Assembly: GCA_935421135.1 (NCBI GenBank)
Contig: OW285189.1
Location: 25,794,298-25,858,297, forward strand
DNA length: 64,000 nt
DNA from: Bugulina stolonifera
Lineage: Eukaryota > Bryozoa > Gymnolaemata > Cheilostomatida > Bugulidae
Reading direction: 5' to 3'
Part shown: positions 1 through 10,713 of the stretch, piece after piece
Numbering within the stretch: the first letter of the stretch is position 1
How the letters are laid out: every line of letters starts with the position of its first letter
The notes under the pieces: generated by a model
What the model was told of the DNA's origin: nothing
The model's input: the letters and a program-made list of their open reading frames with translations, nothing else
The model's database searches: none
Made by a program: the position numbers and the translations under genes

Positions 1-1949
1 TGTGGTAAACAGTACGGACGCGATAATTCCAAATAATAAACTATAAACACAGAGCACTGGGATAGTTAATGACATAAGAGGGGATAGACTTGGCATTAGC
101 TATATCTACTGACTGTAAAACCTAGTATAGCAACCCTGTAATGACTGTAATGACAAGGTAACTGTGAATATCAAAAATTTGACTTAAAACTAAATGTATT
201 TGAAAAATTGATGTTCATGTATTTGGTTTTCATGCTTAATATGGATTTTAGTTGAGGATAATATATTATATATAAGACGCATATTATATAATATTACATA
301 CTTACATTAGTTAAAACTAAATGACAAAAATAATATTTTAAAAGTTCAAGAGCCACTAGGCATACGCACAAGACAGGGAAAATATAATATATAAGCCTCG
401 TGAAAAGACATGTACATGTAAATGTATTTATAGCATACTTATACACAGCTTATACCTATACACAGCTTTATGTTAGTATTCAGAATAAGAAATCATATAA
501 TACAAAGTGGTAAATAATCAAAGTCATCAAGCAACCCAAGAGTTAAGTTCACCAGAAACACACAGAATATTATATTCTCACACCCTGTCCAAGGTCAACT
601 AACCAGAGATACCACACTAGAGTTAAAGACTCCCATTCGGGTTAATTCAACCAACATTTTCTGGTTCAGTAAAATGACTAACTATCGGTATCAAAAGTCT
701 GTAACTTGAATTATGGTTATGAACAAAGACTCCTAACTCACACATCATTATGTAGAATTATACAACAACTCGGGTTTCCATTGAGAAGCTATAAATTGCA
801 ATGAATGGAAACAACCATAATGAACATTAGTGAAATTATAACAGACTTACTGATTTTACACTAGAAAAAGTGAGATTCTGCATTGAAATTTGTATTTAGC
901 CCAATGACTTTATAAAAAAAACAACTTAGGCTAAACAAGAAAAGAAATGAACTGTAACTTCACATGTAGTCGGTCTAGATCACTTGATAACATGTAAAGA
1001 TTTAACTTGTAACAACTTGAAAGTTTTGATTGGTCAATAAAAAGAATTGACTAGAAGAATCACAACTAAAAGTTGGCCATGGCAACTTGAGTTCACAAAA
1101 ATAAACTTGCAAACATCTCTGCAACTAGCTACCCAGGCCAAGGGTACAGAACAATCACATTTTTGTCATGAGCCATGATTGGTTCTGCAGCGAGCAATGC
1201 AGCGTGTTAGCATAGGATATATCAATAGTCGGTCTGTTAACCAATGTCTAGGTCTGATACCCATACTTGTACTTGAAATCGAAACGTGATCTGGTCTGAG
1301 TGAACAGAAAATATATTTATTATTATTATTTCCATTAACATACTTATATCAAAATCTGAGAATTATCTGGCAACTTTTAACTTTCATAAGTAATGGTTCA
1401 TCATAATCATTATAACAATAATATTATCATAGTTTTTGATAATTTCAAGAACTTTTACTTTGATATACATGTACATTTTGTAAATAAAAAACAATAAGCA
1501 CATCAGTTCGTCGTTTTTAGCTTCAAGGCCGGTATGATCGATCAAAACAAAGCTGGGCGGTAAATATACCCAACAGTACTTGCATTTTTAAAATTACGGC
1601 GCTCTACCAAGTTTATTGTCGATTATAACAGCTACAATTATAACATTTAATTAATATTTGTTGAAGTTTTCACAGCACCGATAAGTGTGGACAACTCCGT
1701 ACAGTTTCTTCCAGTTTTATGGTACGGTTTACATGCACATGTGTATGCAAGGATAGATAACTGCAAAATGGAGTGGAGTTGTGGTTCACTGTACATGCGT
1801 ATAATTAATATAGATGTAGGTGTACATTTGTAATGCAAAGTGTTTGGTTTGGTTTCGTTCTTGCATTCATGTATTTCCCATTCATTTCTAATGGTGTTAC
1901 TGTAAAACACAAAATCATGATAATATGATTAAGGTCAACATCACTCGTC
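1..1949. other. AT-rich intergenic DNA, no gene seen
   Basis: No open frame with recognisable coding character, no convincing splice-paired exons and no tandem array were found. There are short TACATGTA-type words and a small ATT run near 1318. The only longer open frame, on the minus strand at 1647-1910, has no family resemblance and looks like chance. Confidence 0.5.
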
Positions 1950-2598
1950 CAGTGCTTTTTTGTAGGGGGCTCTCTGGGCTCCTGGGAGCCTCCTCAAAAA
2001 ATCATGATTTGTTGAGGGGGCTCCCGGGAGCCCCCTCAACAAATTGCCATTCTAAAAGTAAAAGTTTAAAAAGTAACCATAGCCAGGCATTATGGGTGAT
2101 GCATCCTATTAGAAGCATACATGTTACCTGGTACATGTACAATGTATGTCAAATATACATCTCTAATCACTTATACATGTATGTATAGGATGATTTGTAT
2201 GCAAGGAATTTGTCTTTTTGAGCAATCAGAGACTTGTTTGACATCCATTAAAACACCAGTTCCTCACCGGAATTGAACCCAGGGCCTCTACGGCATCTAA
2301 TCGCCTAGCACAGTGAGCGGACCCTCCTACCGCTACACCAGCTCAGCAACCTTAAAGTAGGAAGCTTTGCCAGGGAGCAGTAGATATGCTCTGAGTCAAC
2401 TGTACACAAAGCACCCCTCATATTACGGTCACCTTGCTATATATTCCGCAAAACATTTGACCAGATTTTATAATGTCAAGCGGATGCAGTAGGAGTGCTA
2501 CACGTACATGTATGTAGCATGTGTGAAGGTGAGAGCGGGGATCGGGAACCTGAAATAGGCAGGGAGCCCCCTCAACTGATCTTACAAAAAAAGCACTG
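1950..2598. mobile_element. hAT-type non-autonomous DNA transposon with 8-bp TSD
   Basis: The ends are inverted: the left begins CAGTGCTTTTTTGTAGGGGG and the right end finishes ..TTACAAAAAAAGCACTG. The 8 bases CACTCGTC lie immediately outside both ends (1942-1949 and 2599-2606), the target-duplication length of the hAT superfamily. Just inside the left end are GC-rich CTCCCGGGAG-type palindromes, matched by GGGAGCCCCCTCAAC near the right end. No transposase frame is present, so it would depend on an enzyme made elsewhere. A tRNA-like segment lies inside it. Confidence 0.85.
2259..2352 (-). repeat. tRNA-like segment (probable SINE head) inside the hAT element
   Basis: On the minus strand the sequence starts GTTGCTGAGC and holds an A-box-like TGGTGTAGCGG (2330-2340) and a B-box GGTTCAATTCC (2269-2279), the two halves of a tRNA-type RNA polymerase III promoter. 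Spacing is long for a plain tRNA and no clean cloverleaf with a CCA-ready acceptor is evident. A degenerate SINE head fits better than a working tRNA gene. It may have been captured by, or inserted into, the surrounding transposon. Confidence 0.55.
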
Positions 2599-3059
2599 CA
2601 CTCGTCCTAACATATTTTGTAATAACGTATACAAATACAACAACAAATATTAGAAGATCTACAAGTACGTGTACATGTGCACTAATGAAGTTGAATTAAC
2701 AACTTCAGAAATTTTTAAAGAGTTCCTCTTGCTATTTATAATGATGTACAGGTATGTAGCATAAAATTATAGTATATGCATGACAGGATAGTAGTATAAA
2801 AGTGGTGCATATTATCTGGTTTTCTCTCATATATTGGAAATAGTATCGAGGTGAGAAAGGTACAATCTATAGATATACATGATTGTATTATGTATACATG
2901 TATATGGTGCAATTATCACGGGTATTATATACATGTAATAACTAATATAATAGCAATCTCTACATGTGTAGTGCATGATATATAGAGTGTAGTATTAGTG
3001 CATGATATATAGAGCGTAGTATCATCGTATAAAACAGTGTGCTGTGTGACTTGTCTCCA

Positions 3060-6000
3060 TTAGAATACGTCATCATCAGTTCCGTGATTTGACACGAGGT
3101 CTGCCATTGGCAGAGGTTGTTCGATGATTGTATCTAAGTTGTTATTGGCTGCCCTCCTTTTGTTAGCTGATGCTTCCATTCTGCTGAAGTAAGACCTGTT
3201 TCTAAGAGCCTCCATGTCCTTCATATATTTGTTTATTCCTGGTTCGCTTTCCCCTTTGGCAACCTGAGCAGCTATCATCAACATTATTCCAAACGCGAAT
3301 ATTAGTATGATGACCTGTAATACATGTAATACAATATTATAATATAACTGTGAGCAGTTGTAATACAATACTATGATATAACGGTGAGCACCTGTAATAC
3401 AATACTATGATATAACTGTGAGCACCTGTAATACAATACTATGATATGAACTGTGAGCACCTGTAATACAATATTATGATATAAACTGTGAGAACCTGTA
3501 ATACAATATTATGATATAACTGTGAGCAGTATTATATGTATACACCAGGTTATCAGAGTAGAGAGGGTATACAACTATACACATACTTACACATACACGC
3601 ACTTACACATACAGATATTTACACATACATGTACTTACACATACATGTACATGTACTTACACATACTTACACATACTTACACATACTTACACATACTTAC
3701 ACATACTTACACATACTTACACATACTTACACATACACATACTTACACATACTTACACATACCTACACATACACATACTTACACATAGTTACACATACTC
3801 ACACATACTTACTCTACCCTCTGAATGCATTTTAATTTAATTTTAATTAAATTTATAATTTTGCATGATTGTGCTACTGGAGGCAATATATATGTACATT
3901 TTAGTTCAGTTGTACATGTAATGTCATGAACTATGATTTACAGATTGGCCTATAGTGTAGCTGTGGTGTTACATAGGCTCAGATAGGGTTAACACAGCAT
4001 AGACCTGCTATGGAAAGGCCCCAGGCATATAGTTATTACCTCATATGTGAAGTAATAACTATAGGAAAGTTTTGACTGTGCCTGTATGTGAGGTGTATGC
4101 ATACACCTCACATACAGACACAGTCAAACTTTCCTACTTCCAATGAAGTATGATTGGTAACGTTGAAATAAAATCATAGAGTTGAAACTATTACCTGCGA
4201 CATAGAACCATAGAGTTGAATTTATTACCTGCAAGATAGAACAAGAGCTAACATGTCTAGCTCTAGTATGATTATGATGCATGTACAACGAGTGAACACA
4301 TGTCTTATTATATACCTGCGACTGTTTCGAAGGTACCTCATGACTTTAAACAATTTTCAACATGAACCACTAAATCAATAGCCATGCCATACATCTGTTT
4401 AGCTGTTGGGTTTGTTACTCTGGAGCAGTGCTGCTATTACACATTGTACTACCTAGTTATTACATTTTAATTAAAAAAATAATCAATATACTTGACACAA
4501 TGCACAGTATAATAATGGCTCCAACTTGTGTTTAGGCCAAGGCACTGGTTTCTATCAAGTATTGGATAATAATGTGTACTATATGATGGTATGCAAAATC
4601 TGTTGTTTTATTTTTACAAGCTAGCTTATGACTGCTTCACTTCCATGTATGATTGTAGCATTACTAGTTCTGCAGCACAGAATATTAGTAGGCCTGCTAT
4701 AATATTACATTTGTATATACCGTACATCATGTATATATGTAATATTCATTTTACCTGCTATCTCTGACTATAGAGTAAAATATAGATTGTGGTACTGCAT
4801 ATGTGCTGAGGCATAAAGTCTAATGTATATATACAATGTACATGTACATGCACCAATCGGTATAACCTATTTCTATCAATAGGTTGTATGTACATGTACA
4901 TGTACAGTACATATATATATAGTACGTGTAGTACATGTATAGTACATGTATAGTACGTGTAAGTGTATATTATGTAAATGTATATTATGTACATCGTATG
5001 TGTATATACATGTATGTACATGTTAGTGTATATATGTACATGTAAGTGTATATTGTATAAATGTACAGTACATGTAAATGTATACATGTGCATGTATACA
5101 TAACATTATGTAGGCCTATCATAATAGTATTTTAGTATTGTACTGCACTTACCACAACGTACAAAGCAGCACCATTGCCATCATACTCTTGAAGCTTAGG
5201 GGCAGCAGTGGTCACAGTATCGCAGGCTATCTTGCACAATGATTCAATGGTGACATTCATGTCTCCCAAACTGTTTCCAACTGCATGGATATACAGCAAT
5301 AATATAATATAGTACATTATGTAATATAGTACGTTGTAATATACCAACATACACCCAACACTATCTAAAATTATTAACTTTATTTATATGTACTTTTCTA
5401 TAAAAGTAATACAAATAATGTACATATAATTGAGTGTGAATCTGCGAAAAGCATCAGACAGTCAGTTATTGTCATCATCTCTTTCTTGGTTTGCTGACTT
5501 CTATTCATCCTTGACAACTTGTGGACTAGTATCTACATGTATATGTAATACACTGTACATGTGTACTAGTATCTACATGTATAATGTAATACACTGTACA
5601 TGTGTACTAGTATCTACATGTATATGTAATACACTGTACATGTGTACTAGTATCTACATGTATATGTAATACACTGTACATGTGTACTAGTATCTACATG
5701 TATATGTAATACACTGTACATGTGGACTAGTATCTACATTATATGTAATACACTGTACATGTGTACTAGTATCTACATGTATATGTAATACACTGTACAT
5801 GTGTACTAGTATCTACATGCATATGTAGATACACTGTACATGTACATATATTCATATTCACATTTACAGGTAAATAATTATAATATCTTAATTATCTAGT
5901 GTACAGATTAAGTACTACATACATTTACTGTAGAGCAGACCAAACATTGTGCATGCAACGTATGTTCATGTATTTATTGTAGTTATTCTGTAGCATTTAG

Positions 6001-6293
6001 TATCTACTTCTACTATATTACTATATTACTATATTACACCTGTTGTACATGAATGAATATAATAATATATTATCATATTACTGTATAAACCAGTACATCA
6101 GTGTATTAAAATTGATAACTGTAGCGTATTGTCACAATGTCATCATTGAGATTGTAACCCATTTGATATACAATGTACATTCTAGTTATGCAATATACGA
6201 TGTACATGTAAATATTATTATTTAGAAGCAGACTTACGAAGTAGATGTTCTATGCAGTGGATGGCGTCAATTCCCCAGATATCATTCAGTAAA
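3060..6293 (-). CDS. Small single-pass membrane protein with KCNE-like features (5' end incomplete)
   Basis: Three minus-strand exons join in consistent phase: 6238-6293, 5153-5280 and 3060-3314, with donors GTAAGT and acceptors TTTAG, CATGCAG and ATTACAG. The ectodomain side has three cysteines and one N-glycosylation site (NVT). A single hydrophobic helix follows (ALYVVVIILIFAFGIML), then a charged tail of about 70 residues ending DDDVF. The helix and the residues after it (spacing to ..EPGINKYM) resemble the transmembrane and juxtamembrane part of KCNE potassium-channel beta subunits, where an N-out/C-in helix is followed by a conserved S..DP...Y stretch. That is judged by eye only. The start is not fixed: a short upstream exon at 6669-6685 (MLFFLG.., or the longer frame from 6829) ends in the phase required. 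Alternatively it is an unrelated orphan membrane protein. Confidence 0.5.
3315..3530 (-). repeat. Tandem copies of the 3' splice-site region of the last exon
   Basis: About six units of roughly 35 bp. On the minus strand each contains TTGTATTACAGGT, the same acceptor context (TATTACAG/GT) that precedes the final exon ending at 3314. The repeat therefore multiplies the acceptor next to the real one. Confidence 0.7.
3575..3820. repeat. Microsatellite-like array, unit ACTTACACAT
   Basis: A decamer-like ACTTACACAT is repeated about 22 times with small variants. Read on the strand of the surrounding gene it gives ATGTGTAAGT, so each unit holds a GTAAGT donor-like motif. It lies inside the last intron. 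Open frames across it are repeat artefacts. Confidence 0.85.
4027..4134. repeat. Two adjacent hairpin palindromes
   Basis: TAGTTATTAC.. pairs with GTAATAACTA around 4029-4061. A longer near-perfect palindrome then runs from 4066 to 4134, with arms of about 34 bases centred on TGTATGCATACA. It is intronic and could be a foldback MITE remnant. Confidence 0.7.
5527..5835. repeat. Minisatellite of about 39 bp
   Basis: Eight or so units containing ACTAGTATCTACATGTATAT followed by GTAATACACTGTACATGTGT, with one-base variants. It lies in the intron upstream of the KCNE-like exon at 5153-5280. Confidence 0.85.
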
Positions 6294-6849
6294 CTAAATT
6301 TATTCCATTACAATCAGCATTGCTTGTGATGTGCTTATGTACACGCTAAAGTAGAATTATTTTGCATGGCTTTGTATGACACGCACACGTTGAGAGGAAG
6401 ATAGCATGAGACTGTCGGCTCGCAAAAGATTTTGATTCGAATGGCTTTAATGAAATCAATAATCCGTGACTACTAATGTGACTACTAATGGGCAGCGCTA
6501 CTCGGCAGTAAAATATTATAATTGAATTATGAAACATAAATTAGTAGCTTGAATAATAACTGTTCTATTACGTGTATAACAGTATAACATATCAATTTGA
6601 TAAGTTGGCTGGTTTTATATCTATATAATTGATGATCTACTAATATTACTATACTTGGTAAATCTAACCCAAGAAAGAAAAGCATTTTGGGAAGGTTTAT
6701 GCAGTCTCGTGGAATAGAAGTGAGGCTGAGCTCTGCAGTTATGCAGGCGTGACTATAGAACTGCAGGTGCATGCTACCAGTGCAGAGCTCTGCAGAGAGA
6801 GCGAGGGTGGATGCACAGTGTTTAGGCACAAGGGTCTAGAATATACTAG

Positions 6850-8707
6850 TAGGTTAGGTGAAATATAATACACGTATTATGAGAGTGTATATATTTATAT
6901 AGTGTTACTCCAGTCGTATTATTCCAGTGGATCTGGCATGAGCAGAACATATGTCTATATACATATGAGTTATGGATCCCAATAAAAAAGTTATTCTCTC
7001 AATTTTTCTATCAGAATAACTTATGAGTGTCCATGACTACTCATTAGTGCAGCTACACGCTTGTTTAGTTTTTGGTTTACACAGCCTCATTCTAGAGCCA
7101 AAAGGCGAGCCGTTTGTTTGTCTATGGCTCTATGCAATGACCAACATGTTGATTCTTACAGCCCCTTTCCCGAGTCACAGAGCCCCCTTCTTAAAGCTAC
7201 AGAGCCCCGTTCTTGGAGCTACAGAGCCCCCTTCCGGAGCTACAGAGCCCTCTTCCTGAAGTCACAGAGCCCCCTTCCCAGAGTTAGAGCCTTGTTGCAA
7301 TTAGTAAATATATCTGATGCAATGACCCCATTTACAGAATTTGTTAAAATAAGTTGTTGCTATTAGTTGGATATCAAGGTGGTGTCACACTAGAGTGTCT
7401 TCAGGCAAATTTGACACTTGCATTCTGCCCTGCAATTGTTCAAATAAATACATAGGCCATTGGCTGGCTAGGATTGTGTTTTTTTTTGTTCTAAGTAATG
7501 CTTAAACAGGCATTTTCAATTCTCAGCGCCCCTAAACTGAGGGTGTGCCACATCGGAACCAAAACAGATATCTTTTTTGGTTCAAATATGGTAGACCCTC
7601 CACAGAGAGTGTGCCAACCTCAAATGGTTCACTTCTACCGCTGGCTATAGAAGTTGATGCTTGTTAGTAAAACACTCGTTCAAAAAGCGCACGTATGTTT
7701 CCGCCTTTAATCGAGGTAACCGAGGGGCTGGCATAACGCCTAGCCTATGGAGTCAGGGCGGCAAACAAATGGGCAGGCCTGCTGACGCTCACAAAAAGTT
7801 AATCAAAGATAGTAGAAGAAAAGATGGTTTGCTCCGGCCAAAAACTGCTAGTTCCTCGCCTTCAAACGCGGACTGAAGTTATGGAGTTATGCTACCTTGT
7901 GTACAAATGCGCTATTGGTGTGCTTCAGGCCAGTTGGAAATGCTTCTTCACTACGGCCCGGTGTAAACTATTCATTTATCTAAACGAGACCTTATCACAG
8001 GGCACGCAGTATGCAAGCATTACACAGCGATGCTGGTCTAACAGCTATTCAAAAAACAGCAGTCAGATGGCCGAAAAGTGAGTCGCGGGACGCCGGGGCT
8101 ACCAATTTGGGAGTATTCGGTAGGGCAGGTCATTATCATTGAGTAAGCCGTCTTTTCGTCCGCTCGCTATCCTTGAGATAGTCTATTCTAATTTCCATGC
8201 ATTTCCATACATATACGTGTCCACTGTCCATGTATATACAGTCATGTACATGTATGTAGCTGTTTCTTATACAGGCACATTTTGCAAAGCTTGTATCAAG
8301 AGTTGTCTTCTCATCTCATTCATTAGTCACAGGGAAGGCAATTCTAGAGCACTACGATTTAGCCGAGGACCGTTTGCACAAATTGCAGTTGAGCGTGGGC
8401 AAAGAAATAGCTGTTACGAAAAGCCTCCTGTTTTTTAAAAAAAATAACACTGGTTCTACGCTACATTTGATTTCACTTTTTGTTTCACGTGTGCCGAGCA
8501 GGATCAAAATTTTATCACTTGTTCTGTTTATTAGTTTGCGTTTGGTATGATAGGCCATTTAACTGTCATGGGCTAATCGCTTATTTTAGTAAATAAAAAG
8601 AATTATAGTTTAACTGTCGTGTATTCGACACAATTACTATTGCCAATTCACTCGACTTTTAATTATATTATTTTTTTTTATTATTTATAATAATAATTGT
8701 TATTAAA
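6850..8707. other. Intergenic region, no supported gene
   Basis: Around 7160-7290 there are five degenerate units of CAGAGCCCCCTTC-type sequence about 23 bp apart. From 7640 to 8110 the DNA is richer in GC and two overlapping open frames (7661-7876 and 7824-8081) occur, but neither resembles a known family nor shows splice partners. It may be part of an old mobile element. Confidence 0.4.
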
Positions 8708-8711
8708 TTAA

Positions 8712-9009
8712 TGTGGTAGATTCTAGAAGTGTTTTTACAAGCTGGTATTGTAATTGTAAGGCTAGGGAAGCTGTTGCTTTTTTACCTATATAATAGGAGT
8801 TAGCTACATGTAGCTCTAGCTGCATGTAGCTATTTTAGATACTTATATATAAGGGATTTTTATATACAGTAGTAGGAAAGGAGTACAGTAAGTAGAGAGG
8901 AAGTGGAAGAGAAGTTGAAGTGTTAATAAAGTAAAAGTTAGATCTGCAAGTGTCTAGACGACCCAGAAAAGGTTTATGGAATGACAGTTGAACAGTAAAA
9001 TCCATAACA
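8712..9009 (+). repeat. 5' LTR of the TRIM-like element
   Basis: 298 bp, TG..CA bounded. It contains an internal inverted AGCTACATGTAGCT / AGCTGCATGTAGCT pair and a TATATAAG TATA-like motif near 8846 that could drive transcription. AATAAAG near 8927 could serve as the polyadenylation signal. Confidence 0.88.
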
Positions 9010-9049
9010 TTGGTGGCAGCAGTGGGATTCCGGTCTAAACACTCTAACT

Positions 9050-10075
9050 GCTCAACACTTACAACTCGTATTACACCGACTGACTTGGACAGTCATGCTT
9101 AGATGGATAGGGTAGACTATCTTGTAAGAGTCCAGCATGAGCATGGTGTTTGTGCCATAGCCTATCAAGCTGTGTATAGCTCATCAGGATCTACACCTAG
9201 GAGTAGTGAGCCAGGAAGCTGGAGGATACTTTCTCTTTAACACTTACAACTCGTATGGAAAGTCATGCTTAGATGGATAGGGTAGACTATCTTGTAAGAG
9301 TCCAGCGTGAGCGTGGTGTTTATGCCATAGCCTATCAAGCTGTGTATAGCTCATCAGGATCTACACCTAAGAGTAGTAAACCAGGAAGCTGAAGGATACT
9401 TTCTCTCTAATGACAATTGGATAGAAATTATTGTTATGTATTTATTTTAGTTTATATAATTATTTTAATTTCATGAGTACTGTTTGTTGGTGCCTGTTAT
9501 ATCTCGTCGTTCAGATGGTGCATCCAGAATCTACGGTAGAATGGTATAATGCAACCTATAGGAGCCTCTAACCTTCTATTTGTGGAATCGATGCTACTAA
9601 CATTGAAGTGAGCACAGGTGTGGTGTGCAGATGGTGTATCCAGTGCCTACTGTAGAATGGTGTAATGCAACCTATAGGAGCCTCTAACCTTCTATTTGTG
9701 GGGCGTATACTACTAACATCAAAGTGATCACAGGTGTGATGTTCAAACATATGGAGGAGACACGAGAATCACTTGTATCCACTAATGGTGCTAAAGATAA
9801 AACAGGACAACGGTATAAAAACGGAGATTTCTAACTACGGAGTACTTGTCTGTTGCCTACTATATATTGATGTTCAGCTGGCATATCCAAGGTCTACTGT
9901 AGCTTAACATGGTTTAATGCAACCTATAGGAGCCTCTAAACCTCTACTTGGTTGGACTGATACTGCTTGCATTGAAGAGAGCACTGGTGTGATATTCAGA
10001 TGGTGTATCTAGTGTCTACTGTAGAATGGTATAATGCAACCTATAGGAGCCTCTAACCTTCTATTTGTGGGACGT
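9050..10075. repeat. Internal duplications within the TRIM body
   Basis: A segment of about 180 bp starting AACACTTACAACTCGTAT occurs twice (about 9053-9238 and 9240-9412). A separate motif, ATGCAACCTATAGGAGCCTC, occurs four times (near 9549, 9667, 9918 and 10033). The body is therefore built from amplified non-coding blocks rather than decayed pol. Confidence 0.8.
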
Positions 10076-10316
10076 GTACTACTAACATCGGAGTGAGCAC
10101 AAGTGTGATGTCCATAATATTGAGGAGGCAAAGGAATATCTTTGTATCTGCTACCGCTGATGCTAAAGACCAGACAAGACAATTGTATAGAAACTAAGTT
10201 TTAAAACTAATGGACAATTATACTAAAACTTTCTTCTACTTTTTATGATCAGGTTATCCATTATGTTTATAGATGTAGGTGTAGGTAATACCCACACCTC
10301 ATCTAGAAGGGGAGAA

Positions 10317-10612
10317 TGTGGTAGATTCTAGAAGTGTTTTTACAAGCTGGTATTGTAATTGTAAGGCTAGGGAAGCTGTTGCTTTTTTACCTATATAATA
10401 GGAGTTAGCTACATGTAGCTCTAGCTGCATGTAGCTATTTTAGATACTTATATATAAGGGATTTTTATATACAGTAGTAGGAAAGGAGTACAGTAAGTAG
10501 AGAGGAAGTGGAAGAGAAGTTGAAGTGTTAATAAAGTAAAAGTTAGATCTGCAAGTGTCTAGACGACCCAGAAAAGGTTTATGGAATGACAGAAGAAGAA
10601 AAATCCATAACA
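10317..10612 (+). repeat. 3' LTR of the TRIM-like element
   Basis: 296 bp, matching the 5' LTR except for a short stretch before the CCATAACA end, where GTTGAACAGT is replaced by AAGAAGAA-type sequence. It is preceded directly by the purine tract. Confidence 0.88.
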
Positions 10613-10670
10613 TTAAATTATTAATTTTATAATTATTAAAAGTTTGTTGTTATTATAACTATTATAATAA

Positions 10671-10675
<5 letters not shown>

Positions 10676-10713
<38 letters not shown>

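Larger units (their letters stand above)
8712..10612 (+). mobile_element. Terminal-repeat retrotransposon in miniature (TRIM-like LTR element)
   Basis: Two nearly identical LTRs (8712-9009 and 10317-10612) begin TGTGGTAG and end CCATAACA, and TTAA lies directly outside both ends (8708-8711, 10613-10616). After the 5' LTR and two bases comes TGGTGGCAGCAGTGGGATTC, complementary to the 3' end of animal tRNA-Leu of the AAG/TAG type including CCA, a typical primer binding site. AGAAGGGGAGAA just before the 3' LTR serves as the polypurine tract. Only about 1.3 kb lies between the LTRs and none of it codes for gag or pol, so the element is non-autonomous. The LTRs differ mainly near 8987-8998, which suggests recent insertion. 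Confidence 0.88.

Noticed and set aside
2259..2352. Functional tRNA gene on the minus strand
   Set aside because: A- and B-box-like words are present but the length and pairing do not give a proper cloverleaf, and it sits inside a transposon.
7661..8081. Overlapping open frames as a gene
   Set aside because: No recognisable domain, no splice partner and no promoter or polyadenylation evidence.
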